NCBI RefSeq assembly: GCF_011386835.1
Contig: NW_027053046.1
Span: 1-64,000 of the forward strand
Direction of reading: 5' to 3'
From: Chrysemys picta bellii
Taxonomy: Eukaryota; Chordata; Testudines; Emydidae
Length of the DNA stretch: 64,000 nucleotides
The notes under the pieces were generated by a model. That model was not told where the DNA came from and searched no databases. It saw nothing but the letters and a program-made list of their open reading frames with translations. Of this stretch, positions 11,962 through 22,976 are shown in pieces. How positions within the stretch are numbered: position 1 is the first letter of the stretch; every line of letters starts with the position of its first letter. The position numbers and the translations under genes are program-made.

Positions 11962-12363
11962 TTAAACCATTCCCTCCATAAACTTATCCAACTTAATCTT
12001 AAAACCAGACAGGTCCGTTGCCCCCACCGTTTCCCTCGGAAGGCCGTTCCAATATTTCACCCCTCTGACGGTCAGAAACCTTCGTCTGATTTCAAGCCTG
12101 AACTTCCCCACGGCCAGTTTATATCCATTGGTTCTCGTGTCCACATTAGTACTCAGCTGAAATAATTCCTCTCCCTCCCTTGTATTTATCCCTCTGATAT
12201 AGTTAAAGATAGCAATCATATCCCCCCTCAGCCTTCGTTTTGTCAGACTAAACAACCCGAGCTCCTCTAATCTCTTTTCATACGACAGGTTTTCCATTCC
12301 TCTGATCATCCTAGTCGCCCTTCTCTGCACCCGTTCCAATTTGAGTTCATCTTTTTTAAACAT
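11962..12363 (-). pseudogene. CR1-C ORF2 C-terminal segment
   Basis: This is the C-terminal part of CR1 ORF2 after the nonsense codon. Visible signatures are KLERVQRRATRMIRGMENL, KRLEELGLFSLTKRRLRGD, FRLEIRRRFLTVRGVKYWN and a final KFMEGMV before the stop. The 3' UTR occupies 11597-11961. Confidence 0.87.
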
Positions 12364-12375
12364 GGGAGACCAGAA

Positions 12376-13041
12376 CTACACACAGTACTCCAAATGAGGT
12401 CTCACCAGCGCCGTATACAACGGAAGCAGGACCTCCTTATCCCTACTAGATATACCTCGCCTAATACATCCCAAGACCGCATTGGCTTTTTTCACAGCCA
12501 CGTCACATTGTCGACTCATAGTCATCCTGCGGTCTACAAGGACCCCTAGGTCCTTCTCCTCTTCCGTTACTTCTAACCAATGCGTCCCCATCTTGTAACT
12601 AAAATTGTTATTAGTCATCCCCAAGTGCATCACCTTACACTTTTCACTATTAAATTTCATCTTATTTCTGACACTCCAATTCAGAAGCTCATTCAAGTCT
12701 CCCTGCAGAATATCCCTATCCTCCTCCGAATTTGCAACTCCTCCCACCTTCGTATCATCCGCAAACTTTATCAGCCCACTCTTGCAATCGGTTACGAGGT
12801 CAGTTATAAATAGATTAAATAAAATGGGTCCCAAAACCGAACCTTGAGGCACTCCACTAGTAACCTCCCTCCAACCCGACAGTTCACCCTTTAATACGAC
12901 CCGCTGCATTCTCCCCATTAACCAATTCTTTATCCACCTCTGGATTTTCATATCGATCCCCATGTTTTCCAGTTTAACCAATAATTCCTCATGGGGTACA
13001 GTATCAAACGCTTTACTGAAATCCAGGTACATTAGGTCCAC
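12376..13041 (-). pseudogene. CR1-C reverse transcriptase core
   Basis: The minus-strand frame has RT motif [14 protein letters not shown] near its start, motif [15 protein letters not shown] and motif C KFADDTKVGG, all with canonical residues. It ends at a TAG (12376-12378) exactly where the CR1 family has the Gln of EYCVQFW. A single CAG-to-TAG change is the simplest cause. The next segment continues in the same order after a short gap. The 5' part of the RT and the whole endonuclease are missing. Confidence 0.9.
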
Positions 13042-13983
13042 CGCACTTCCCTTATCTAATAAGTCCGTTACATGGTCCTGCCATGCGGGCGGGGGACTGG
13101 ACTCGATGACCTCTCGAGGTCCCTTCCAGCCCTAGAATCTATGAATGTATGAAAAAAACACTGTTCTCCACCCCCACCCAGGTTGGCCAGGGAGGCGGCT
13201 CTAGCAGGGGGGGCAGGAGGGATTCTGGCAGCAGTGAAGTGGGTTGCGGGGAAGTTGAGATCTTGACCCAAGTCATCCCAGACACTAATGCTAAGCCACA
13301 GGATGGCAGCATCTAGTGTCAGTGGAGTCCAAACACTATTTCAACCCCACAGTTTTCGATGAACTTCCCACAAGGAGAGGTGATGAGCACCCCCAGCAAC
13401 ACACACACACACACACACACACACCACTCCTGGTGGTGGGAGGGGAACAGGAGAAAGGACAAAAGAAGTAAGAGATGAAGAGAAAGGAAGGAGGGATGGA
13501 GGAAAAGGTAAAACTAAAAGGACAAACCCTAATGTCCCCAGTGATTCTATGGCACAAAATCCAAGGGATGGAATAAAATTCTGCCATCTTAAACTAGTGT
13601 TTTCCATGCCTAGAATTCAGCTGGCACCACGTGGATCAGACTGAGCAGCTGTAAAATCAGTAAAAGGAAAGGAGAAAACTCGAAAGAGGCTCCTGCACGC
13701 ACTCACGTACGTGAACCCTAATACTCTCTCAGTCCTCAAAGAAAGACCCCGAGAAGGAGACTTGCTGAAGCAAAGCCACAGGGTCTCTGAGGTTTCCCTG
13801 GCCCTGTGCTCCTGTCCTGCCAGGCTGATGTCAGCATCTCTCTCTGAGGTCACCACCTCCCTAACACATTTGACCAATAAGCTGACATCCTGCAAAAGGC
13901 CTTTGTGATGTCACTGACACACCCAACCAAACCCTGAAGTGCTAATGTCCTGCTGCTGGCCTGACACTTTGAAGCTTTGAGGT

Positions 13984-14755
13984 TGTCATAACTATAAAGG
14001 GAAGGGTAACAGCTGTCCTGTGTACAGTACTATAAAATCCTCCTGGCCAGAGACTCCAAAATCCTTTTCCCTCTAAAGGGTTAAGAAGCTCAGGTAACCT
14101 GGCTGGCATCTGACCTAAAGGACCAATAAGGGGACAAGATACTTTCAAATCTTGGGGAGGGGAAGGCTTTTGTTTGTGTTCTTTGTTTGTGTGGGTGTTC
14201 GCCCTCGGGACTGAGAGGGACCAGACATCAATCCAGGTTCTCCACATCTTTCTAAACAAGTCTCTCCTATTTCAAACAAGGCGTGTTAGTTTTCCTTTGT
14301 TTTCTCAACTTGTAAATGTACCTTTTACTAGAGTGTTTATCTTTGTTTGCTGTACTTTGAACCTAAGACTAGAGGGGAGTCCTCTGAGCTCTTTAAGTTT
14401 GATTACCCTGTAAGGTTAATTTCCATATTGATTTTACAGAGATGATTTTTACCTTTTTCTTTAATTAAAAGCCTTATTTTTAAGAACCTGATTGATTTTT
14501 CCTTGTTTTAAGATCCAAGGAGTTTGGATCTTGATTCACCAGAAGTTGGTGGGAGGAAGGAGGGGGGACGGTTTATTTCTCCTTGTTTTAAGATCCAAGG
14601 GGTTTGGATCTGTATTCACCAGGGAATTGCTGAAAGGTTTCTCAAGGCTACCCAGGGGAGGAAATTAGCCTTGGGATGGTGGTTAAGCTTACAAGTTTTC
14701 ATGCAGGCCCCTACATTTGTACCCTAAACTTCAAAGTGGGGATACAGCCTTGACA
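13984..14755 (+). mobile_element. LTR-like element B, copy 2 (two internal repeats)
   Basis: It has the same termini and the same AGGT-flanked position in the host unit as the copy at 4378, but only two of the AGATCCAA...TTGGATCT subrepeats, giving 772 bp. The shared insertion point shows it was copied with the unit rather than inserted independently. Confidence 0.65.
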
Positions 14756-14885
14756 CAGGTACTCTCTGTGGATCACCCCACTCAATGAGTCTTCATTCTA
14801 GGAAGCAAGCCGGCTAGACAGTAAAACATCACAGGCTGCTCCCAATACTACACTCAGTGTTTCCAAAATTTGTAGACGTTATGGC

Positions 14886-15667
14886 CCAGTGATTCTACCA
14901 GACAAAATTACAGGGAGGGATTAAAATTCTGCCACCTTGAACTAGTGTTTTCCATGCCTAGAATTCAGCTGGCACCAGATGGATCAGACTGAGCAGGTTC
15001 CAAAACCTCTTGGAGGCTCTTACTTTCTAAACAGGGATGTCTGTTTTCTAGTAAAATCAGTAAAAGGAAAGGAGACAACTCGAAAGAGGCTCCTGCTCTC
15101 ACTCAAATACGTGAATCCTAATACTCTCTCAGTCCTCAAGAGAAACCTCGAGAAGGAGACTTGCTGAAGCAAAGCCACAGGGGTCTCTGAGGTTTCCCTG
15201 GCCATGCGCCCCTGTCCTGCCTCGCTGATGGCAGCATCTCTCTCTGAGGTTACCACCTCCCTAACACCTTTGACCAACATGCTGAGGTCCTGCAAAAGAC
15301 CTTTGTGATATCACTGCCACCAATCAAACCCTTAAGTGCTAATGTCCTGCTGCTGGCCTGACACTATGAAGGTTTGAGCTACTCTCTGTGGATCACCCCA
15401 CTCAATGCGTCTTCATTCTAGGAAGCAAGTGGGCTAGACAGTAAAACATCAGAGGCTGCTCCCAATGCTACACTCAGTGTTTCCAAAATTAGGAGACTTT
15501 ATGGCCACAAGAGACCTTTAGAGCACCTAATCTAAGCCCCTGCATATCATAGGCTTCCTGTATAGTACAATAGTTACTCTTTGGGCACACACATTCCAGG
15601 AAGGCATCTAGTCTTCATTCAATGACATCAAGAGATGGAGAATCCACCACTTTCCCTTTTAGTGAGT
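14886..15667 (+). repeat. Array unit 6 (5'-deleted)
   Basis: This is only the right part of a unit, from CAGTGATTCTACCAG to the tail border. It carries the beta variant with an open minus-strand frame of 91 codons (15020-15295), shared with units 8 and 12. No alpha or CA tract is present. Confidence 0.85.
15020..15295 (-). other. Open minus-strand frame over beta (unit 6)
   Basis: A 91-codon minus-strand frame covers the beta segment with the readable core DLSMLVKGVREVVTSERD and SETPVALLQQVSFSR. Nearly identical frames occur at 18243-18518 (unit 8) and 27458-27733 (unit 12). I do not recognise a known domain. It could be a relic exon that reads on into former intron, or chance openness kept by recent duplication. 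There is no evidence that it is expressed. Confidence 0.25.
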
Positions 15668-17254
15668 GCCAGGGGGCTCCATTTCCCCTTCCACTAGCTC
15701 CCCATTTACAGTGAGCCAGAGCAGTACCTGCACCAGGGAGAGGGAGTTGCTAAGGCCTCAGAGGAACAGCCCCTGCAGTGTCTCAGGCACATGGCGTAAG
15801 TGCCGGATGATGCGGAGCTGGTGCATCCCTTTGGCCGTGACGCCCTCCTCCTGCAAGGGAACGAGAACCTGTCAGAGACTCAAATGCCCCGAGGAATCAG
15901 GGGCAATTAAGGACACCTGGAACCAGCAGTATTTACACCCAGCACCTGCCCACCACTGAGGGATGAATTCACCTCCTGAACCCCAGAATGGAGTAGTCTT
16001 CTCCTTTCTAGGAATCTCCAGTGCCAACCCCCGTCCTTGTAGGGTGAGCTCCTGCTACCTCCCCCTCAGTGCCCTTGACAGCTGTTCCACCTCCAAACCA
16101 CAGCTCAAGTTATCAGAACCCTCTTCTCCACCCCAACCCAGGTTGGCCAGGGAGGCGGCTCTAGCAGGGGGGGCAGGTGGGATTCTGGCAGCAGTGAAGT
16201 GGGTTGCGGGGAGGTTGAGATCTTGCCCCAAGTCATCCCAGACACTAATGCTAAACCACACGATGGCAGCATCTAGTGTCAGTGGAGTCCAAGCACTATT
16301 TCAACCATACAGTTTTGGATCAACTCCCAACAAGGGGAGGTGAAGAGCACCCCCAGCAACACACACACCACTCCTGGTGGTGGGAGGGGAACAAGAGAAA
16401 GGACAAAAGAAGTAAGAGATAAAGAGAAAGGAAGGAGGGATGGAGGAAAAGGTAAAACGAAAAGGACAAACCCTAGTGTCCCCAGTGATTCCACGGGACA
16501 AAATTCCAGGGAGGGAATAAAATTCTGCCACCTTAAACTAGTGTTTTCCATGCCTAGAATTCAGATGGCACCAGATGGATCAGACTGAGCAGGTTCCAAA
16601 ACCTCTTGGAGGCTCTTACCTTCTAATTTTCAAGTAAAATCAGTAAAAGGAAAGGAGAAAACTCGAAAGAGGCTCCTGCTCGCACTCAGATACGTCAACC
16701 CTTACACTCTCTCAGTCTTCAAAAAGAAACCTCGAGAAGGAGACTTGCTGAAGCAAAGCCACAGGGGTCTCTGAGGTTTCCCTGGTCGTAAGCCCCTGTC
16801 CTCCCTGGCTGAAGACAGCATCTCTCTCTGAGGTCACCACATCCCTAACACCTTTGACCAGTACGCTGAGGTCCTTGAAAAAGCCTTTGTGATATCACTG
16901 CCACACCCAACCAAACCCTAAAGTGCTCATGTCCTGCTGCTGGCCTGACACTTTGAAGGTTTGAGCTACGCTCTGTGGATCACACCACAAAATTCATCTT
17001 CATTCTAGGAAGCAAGCTAGCTAGACAGTAAAACATCAGAGGCTGCTCCCAATACTACACTCAGTGTTTCCAAAAGTAGGAGACTTTCTGGCCAGAAGAA
17101 ACCTTTACAGCATCTCATCTAACCCCCTCCATATCATAGGCTTCCAGTATAGTACAATAGTTACTTTTTGGGCACACACATTCCAGAAAGGCATCTAGTC
17201 TTCAATCAATGACATCAAGAGTTGGAGAATCCACCACTTTCCCTTTTAGTGAGT
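15668..17254 (+). repeat. Array unit 7 (full type)
   Basis: This is a complete unit of 1,587 bp. The CA tract is very short (about 16359-16368), and the (CA)n site reads CAACACACACACCACTCC. Confidence 0.9.
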
Positions 17255-17958
17255 GCCAGGGGACTCCATTTCCCCTTCCACTAGCTCCCCATTTACAGTG
17301 AGCCAGAGCAGTACCTGCAGCAGGGAGAGGGAGTTGCTAAGGCCTCAGAGGAACAGCCCCTGCAGTGTCTCAGGCACATGGCATAAGTGCCGGATGATGC
17401 GGAGCTGGTGCATCCCTTTGGCCGTGAGGTCCTCCTCCTGCAAGGGAACGAGAACCTGTCAGAGACTCAAATGCCCCGAGGAATCAGGGGCAATTAAGGA
17501 CACCTGGAACCAGCAGTATTTACACCCAGCACCTGCCCACCACTGAGGGATGAATTCACCTCCTGAACCCCAGAATGGAGTCGTCTTCTCCTTTCTAGTA
17601 ATCTCCAGTGCCAACCCCCGTCCTTGTAGGGTGAGCTCCTGCTACCTCCCCCTCAGTGCCCTTGACAGCTGTTCCACCTCCAAACCACAGCTCAAGTTAT
17701 CAGAACCCACTTCTCCACCCCCACCCAGGTTGGGCAGGGAGGCGGCTCTAGCAGGGGGGGCAGGTGGGATTCTGGCAGCAGTGAAGTGGGTTGCGGGGAG
17801 GTTGAGATCTTGCCCCAAGTCATCCCAGACACTAATGCTAAACCACACGATGGCAGCATCTAGTGTCAGTGGAGTCCAAGCACTATTTCAACCATACAGT
17901 TTTGGATCAACTCCCAACAAGGGGAGGTGAAGAGCACCCCCAGCAACACACACACACA

Positions 17959-17995
<37 letters not shown>

Positions 17996-18890
17996 CACTC
18001 CTGGTGGTGGGAGGGGAACAAGAGAAAGGACAAAAGAAGTAAGAGATAAAGAGAAAGGAAGGAGGGATGGAGGAAAAGGTAAAACGAAAAGGACAAACCC
18101 TAATGTCCCCAGTGATTCTACCAGACAATATTACAGGGAGGGATTAAAATTCTGCCACCTTGAACTAGTGTTTTCCATGCCTAGAATTCAGCTGGCACCA
18201 GATGGATCAGACTGAGCAGGTTCCAAAACCTCTTGGAGGCTCTTGCTTTCTAAACAGGGATGTCTGTTTTCTAGTAAAATCAGTAAAAGGAAAGGAGACA
18301 ACTCGAAAGAGGCTCCTGCTCTCACTCAAATACGTGAATCCTAATACTCTCTCAGTCCTCAAGAGAAACCTCGAGAAGGAGACTTGCTGAAGCAAAGCCA
18401 CAGGGGTCTCTGAGGTTTCCCTGGCCATGCGCCCCTGTCCTGCCTCGCTGATGGCAGCATCTCTCTCTGAGGTTACCACCTCCCTAACACCTTTGACCAA
18501 TATGCTGAGGTCCTGCAAAAGACCTTTGTGATATCACTGCCACCAATCAAACCCTTAAGTGCTAATGTCCTGCTGCTGGCCTGACACTATGAAGGTTTGA
18601 GCTACTCTCTGTGGATCACCCCACTCAATGCGTCTTCATTCTAGGAAGCAAGTGGGCTAGACAGTAAAACATCAGAGGCTGCTCCCAATGCTACACTCAG
18701 TGTTTCCAAAATTAGTAGACTTTATGGCCACAAGGGACCTTTAGAGCATCTAATCTAAGCCCCTGCATATCATAGGCTTCCTGTATAGTACAATAGTTAC
18801 TATTTGGGAACACACATTCCAGAAAGGCATCTAGTCTTCATTCAATGACATCAAGAGATGGAGAATCCACCACTTTCCCTTATAGTGAGT
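17255..18890 (+). repeat. Array unit 8 (full type)
   Basis: This is a complete unit of 1,636 bp, with a long interrupted CA/GA tract at about 17945-17993 ending in CATATACC and the 91-codon open beta variant at 18243-18518. It is closely similar to unit 12. Confidence 0.9.
18243..18518 (-). other. Open minus-strand frame over beta (unit 8)
   Basis: This is the same 91-codon frame as at 15020-15295, with an Ile for Met difference near the start (DLSILVKGVREVV). A longer open stretch continues to 18207. It is a non-validated exon relic at best. Confidence 0.22.
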
Positions 18891-19930
18891 GCCAGGGGGT
18901 TCCATTTCCCCTTCCACTAGCACCCCATTTACAGTGAGCCAGAGCAGTACCTGCAGCAGGGAGTGGGAGTTGCTGATGTCCACAGAGGCACAGCCCTTGC
19001 AGTGTCAACTTCCCACAAGGGGAGGTGAAGAGCACCCCCAGCAACACACACACACACACCACTCCTGGTGGTGGGAGAGGAACAAGAGAAAGCAAGGAGG
19101 GATGGAGGAAAAGGTAAAACGAAAAGAACAAACCCTAATGTCCCCAGTGATTCTACGGCACAAAATCCCAGGTGGGCTATAAAATTCTGCCACCTTGAAC
19201 TAGTGTTTTCCATGCCTAGAATTCAGCTGGCACCAGATGGATCAGACTGCAGACTGAGCAGGTTAAAAACCTCTCCAAGGTTCTTACCTTCTCAACAGGC
19301 ACGTCTGTTTTCTAGTAAAATCAATAAAAGGAGAAACTTGAAAGAGGTTCCTCCTCGCGCTCACATACTTGAACCCTAATACTCTCTGAGTCCTAAAAAG
19401 GGAGACCTCGAGAAGGAGACTTGCTAAAGCAAAGCCAAAGGGGTCTCTGAGGTTTCCCTGGCCCTGCGCTCCTGTCCTGCCTGGCTGATGTCAGAATCTC
19501 TCTCTCAGGTAACCACCTCCCTAACACCTTTGACCCATAGGCTGAGGTCCAGGATAAGGCCTTTGTGATATCACTGCCACACCCAACCAAACCCTAAAGT
19601 GCTAATGTCCTGCTACTGGCCTGACACTTTGAAGGCTTGAGCTACTCTCTGTGGATCACCCCACTCAATGCATCCTCATTCTAGGAAGCAAGCGGGCTAG
19701 ACAGTAAAACATCAGAGGCTGCTCCCAATACTACACTCAGTGTTTCCAAAAGTAGGAGACTTTCTGGCCAGAAGAGACCTTTACAGCATCTCATCTAACC
19801 CCCTCCATATCATAGGCTTCCAGTATAGTACAATAGTTACTTTTTGGGCACACACATTCCAGAAAGGCATCTAGTCTTCAATCAATGACATCAAGAGTTG
19901 GAGAATCCACCACTTTCCCTTTTAGTGAGT
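18891..19930 (+). repeat. Array unit 9 (short-II class)
   Basis: This 1,040-bp unit has the GCAGTGTC|AACTTCCC deletion joint near 19003. The CA tract lies at about 19043-19059. Confidence 0.9.
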
Positions 19931-21421
19931 GCCAGGGGGCTCCATTTCCCCTTCCACTAGCTCCCCATTTACAGTGAGCCAGAGCAGTACCTGCAGCCGG
20001 GAGAGGGAGTTGCTAAGGCCTCAGAGGAACAGCCCCTGCAGTGTCTCAGGCACATGGCGTAAGTGCCGGATGATGCGGAGCTGGTGCATCACTTTTGGCC
20101 GTGACGTCCTCCTCCTGCAAGGGAACGAGAACCTGTCAGAGACTCAAACGCCCCGAGGAATCAGGGGGAATTAAGGGCACCTGGAACCAGCAGTATTTAA
20201 ACTGACAACCTGCCCACCACTGAGGGATGAATTCACCTCCTGAACCCCAGAATGGAGTCTTCTTGTCCTTTCTAGTAACCTCCAGTGCCAACCCACCACC
20301 TTGTAGGGTGAGCTCCTGCTACCTCCCCCTCAGTACCCTTGACAGCTGTTCTACCTCCAAACCACAGCTCAAGTTATCAGAACCCTCTTCTCCACCCCAA
20401 CCCAGGTTGGGCAGGGAGGCGGCCCTAGCAGGGGGGGCAGGAGGGATTCTGCCAGCAGTGAAGTGGGTTGCGGGGAAGTTGAGATCTTGCCCCAAGTCGT
20501 CCCAGACACTAATGCTAAGCCACAGGATGGCAGCATCTAGTGTCAGTGGAGTCCAAGCACTATTTGAACCCGACAGTTTTGGATCAACTTCCCACAAGGG
20601 GAGGTGAAGAGCACCCCCAGCAACACACACACCACTCCTGGAGGTGGGAGGGGAACAAGAGAAAGGACAAAAGAAGTAAGAGATGAAGAGAAAGGAAGGA
20701 GGGATGGAGGAAAAGGTAAAACGAAAAGGACAAACACTAATGTCCCCAGTGATTCTACGGGACAAAATCACAGGGAGGGAATAAAATTCTGCCACCTTGA
20801 ACTAGTGTTTTCCATGCCTAGAATTCAGCTGGCACCAGGTGGATCAGACTGAACAGGATACAAACCTCTCCGAGGCACTTACTTTCCTCAAAGAGAGACC
20901 TCAAGGAGGAGACTTGCTGAAGCAAAGCCAGAGGGGTCTCTGAGGTTTCCCTGGCCCTCATGTCAGCATCTCTCTCTGATGTCAGCATCTCTCTCTGAGA
21001 TCACCACCTCCCTAACACATTTGACCAATAAGCTGACGTCCTGCAAAAGGCCTTTGTGATGTCACTGCCACACCCAACCAAACCCTGAAGTGCTAATGTC
21101 CTGCTGCTGGCCTGACACTTTGAAGGTTTGAGCTACTCTGTGTGAATCACCCCACTCAATGGGTCTTCATTCTAGGAAGCAAGCCGGCTAGACAGTAAAA
21201 CATCAGAGGCTGCTCCCAATGCTACACTCCGTGTTTCCAAAATTACTACACTTTATGGCCAGAAGAGACCTTTAGAGCATCTAATCTAAGCCCCTGCATA
21301 TCATGGGCTTCCTGTATAGTACAATAGTTACTTTTTGGGCACAAACATTCCAGAAAGGTATCTAGTCTAAATTAAATGATATTAAGAGATGGAGAATCCA
21401 TCACTTTCCCTTTTAGTGAGG
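19931..21421 (+). repeat. Array unit 10 (full type)
   Basis: This unit of 1,491 bp has a minimal CA tract near 20622 and a partial deletion near 20880, where ACTTACTTTCCTCAAAGAG skips the CTGTTTTCTAG block. The same joint occurs in units 14, 18, 22 and 26. The GATGTCAGCATCTCTCTC segment is duplicated. Confidence 0.88.
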
Positions 21422-22110
21422 GCCAGGGTGCTCCATTTCCCCTTCCACTAGCTCGCCATTTACAGTGAGCCAGAGCAGTACCTGCAGCAGGGAGCGGGAG
21501 TTCCTGAAGGCCTCAGAGGCGCAGCCCCTGCAGTGTCTCAGGCACGTGGCGTAAGTGCAGGATGATGCGGAGCTGGTGCATCATTTTGGCCCTGACGTCC
21601 TCCTGCTGCAAGGGAACGAGAACCTGTCAGAGACTCAAACGCCCCGAGGAATCAGGGGGAATTAAGGGAACCTGGAACCAGCAGTATTTCCACCCAGCAC
21701 CTGCCCGTCAATGAGAGATGAATTCACCTCCTGAACCCCAAAATGGAGCCTTCTTGTCCTTTCTAGAAACCTCCAGAGCCAACCCCCCTCCTTGTAGGGT
21801 GAGCTCCTGCTACCTCCTGCTCAGTGCCCTTCACAGATATTCCACCTCCAAACCACAGCTCAAGTCATCAGAACCCTCTTCTCCACCCCGACACAGGTTG
21901 GGCTGGGAGGCGGCTCTAACAGGGTGTGCAGGAGGGATTCTGACAGCAGTGAAGTGGGTTGCAGGGAGGTTGAGATCTTGACGCAAGTCATCCCAGACAC
22001 TAATGCTAAGTCACACAATGGCAGCATCTACTGTCAGTGGGGTCCAAGCACTATTTCAACCCCACAGTTTTGGATCAACTCCCCACAAGGGGAGGAGAAG
22101 AGAACCATCA

Positions 22111-22111
<1 letters not shown>

Positions 22112-22158
<47 letters not shown>
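22112..22158 (+). repeat. (CA)n microsatellite, unit 11
   Basis: An uninterrupted CA run of about 23 repeats lies at the fixed CA site of the unit and is followed by a GA-rich purine stretch to about 22255. The six-frame Cys-Val and Thr-His peptides here are artefacts of the repeat. Confidence 0.95.
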
Positions 22159-22159
<1 letters not shown>

Positions 22160-22273
22160 ACTCCTGGTGGTGTGAGGGGAACAAGAGAAAGGACAAAAGA
22201 AGTAAGAGATGAAGAGAAAGGAAGGAGGGATGGAGGAAAAGGTAAAAGGAAAAGGACAAACCCTAATGTCCCC

Positions 22274-22751
22274 ATGTCGGACATCAGGAATGGTAACATA
22301 CATAAGCCAGTATGTGAACACTTCAATCTCCCTGGTCATTCTATTACAGATTTAAAAGTCACTATCATTGAACAAAAAAACTTCAGAAACAGACTTCAAA
22401 GAGAAACAGCAGAACTAAAATTCATTTGCAAATTCAACACCATTAATCTGGGCTTGAATAGGGACTGGGAGTGGCTGGCTCACTACAGAAGCAGCTTTTC
22501 CTCTCCTGGAATTGACACCTCCTCATCTATTATTGGGAGTGGACTACATCCACCCTGATTTTTGAATTGGCCCTGTCAACACTGGTTCTCCACTTGTGAA
22601 GTAACTCCCTGCTCTCCATGTGTCAGTATATAATGCCTGCATCTGTAACTTTCACTCTATGCATCCGAAGAAGTGAGGTTTTTACTCACGAAAGCTTATG
22701 CCCAAATAAATCTGTTAGTCTTTAAGGTGCCACCAGACTCCTTGTTGTTTT
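22274..22751 (+). repeat. PLE left terminal repeat
   Basis: It starts inside the GIY-YIG coding region (GGACATCAGGAATGG) and runs through the stop at 22556-22558 and the 3' UTR, with a TATATAAT box near 22627, a hammerhead-like motif at 22661-22701 and CTTATGCCCAAATAAATC. It continues past the end of the right repeat with GTAGATACAGACTAACATGG, the usual longer 3' end of this family, so the right repeat is slightly shorter. Confidence 0.88.
22661..22701 (+). ncRNA. Hammerhead-ribozyme-like motif (left repeat)
   Basis: The order is stem I GCAT, core CCGAAGA, stem II GTGAG-loop-CTCAC, GAAA, then AGCTT and ATGC, which can pair with the first GCAT. This matches the type I hammerhead layout reported for PLE terminal repeats, with a very short helix III. 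The core CUGAUGA reads CCGAAGA, so the conserved U4 is C. Activity is doubtful. Confidence 0.45.
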
Positions 22752-22976
22752 TGTAGATACAGACTAACATGGCTACCCCCTGATACTTGACACCATGCAA
22801 GGCACTAAATTTAGCCGTATGGAGTGGAAATCCATCAACCTCAACAAAAAACTTGCACAGATACAGACAGACATCATCTTCCTCTCCAAATGCAAACAGA
22901 TGGACATCATACCAAAAGGACTGAAGGTAAAAAATCCATTGCAATCAACATACTACACTGAGTATGGTGAGAGATT
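22752..22976 (+). other. PLE leader with 5' coding part
   Basis: This holds the 3'-UTR end of the left unit, then the start of the PLE coding region in another frame (22795-23004, 69 codons, ending HTLSQRN). The same protein stretch restarts as HTLSKKLRNH in the RT frame, so a one-base shift near 22985-22995 separates the two. Confidence 0.75.

Larger units (their letters stand above)
11597..13072 (-). mobile_element. CR1-C LINE, antisense, nested in CR1-B copy 1
   Basis: This 5'-truncated CR1 lies in the opposite orientation inside the 3' UTR of CR1-B. TGGT flanks both sides (11593-11596 and 13073-13076), and the uninterrupted CR1-B copy at 51180 reads straight across. The 3' end is at the left, with repeated TCTATGAG-type units near 11597-11612. 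It is a different lineage from CR1-A and CR1-B, with shorter RT motif spacing and a different 3' UTR. It is absent from CR1-B copy 2. Confidence 0.92.
8627..13158 (+). mobile_element. CR1-B LINE copy 1, interrupted by CR1-C
   Basis: This is a long CR1 element with about 135 bp of leader (GACACAGACTGGCTAACC), ORF2 in two overlapping frames, and a 3' UTR resumed at 13073-13158 after the nested CR1-C. ORF1 is absent, so the copy is 5'-truncated near the ORF1/ORF2 border. The element body (endonuclease, RT, C-terminal region) is otherwise near full length. A 9-bp deletion next to the ORF2 stop, relative to copy 2, removes the normal stop and lets the frame run into CR1-C. Confidence 0.93.
8180..14885 (+). 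repeat. Array unit 5 (carries CR1-B, CR1-C and LTR-like B)
   Basis: This is a full-type unit expanded by CR1-B at 8627-13158 (with CR1-C inside it) and by LTR-like element B at 13984-14755. The host sequence breaks at CAAGTTAT on the left and resumes at CTGTTCTCCACCCCC on the right. (CA)n lies at about 13399-13423. The unit ends with an abnormal joint near 14885, where the TTTATGGCC-type tail is fused to CAGTGATTCTACC, skipping the rest of the tail and the next unit's first half. It corresponds to unit 25. Confidence 0.88.

Noticed and set aside
12580..12847. Plus-strand frames over CR1-C
   Set aside because: Shadows of the antisense RT.
20227..20607. Recurrent + strand frame starting MNSPPEPQNG (up to 126 codons) in many units
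   Set aside because: Its length and stops vary between units, low-complexity Ser/Pro dominates, and the similarity is fully explained by DNA-level duplication. Kept only as a landmark of the unit.
20319..20795. Minus-strand 158-codon frame in unit 10
   Set aside because: It spans the CA tract and purine-rich stretch and is broken in sister units; no recognisable domain.
22003..22212. His-Thr-rich and Cys-Val-rich reading frames over the CA tracts in many units
   Set aside because: They are translations of (CA)n/(TG)n and change with tract length; no conserved start or context.
22037..22558. 173-codon frame joining unit sequence, CA tract and PLE codons (also 41480-41974 and 55135-55764)
   Set aside because: A chance in-frame fusion at the PLE junction; only the PLE part is a real coding relic.
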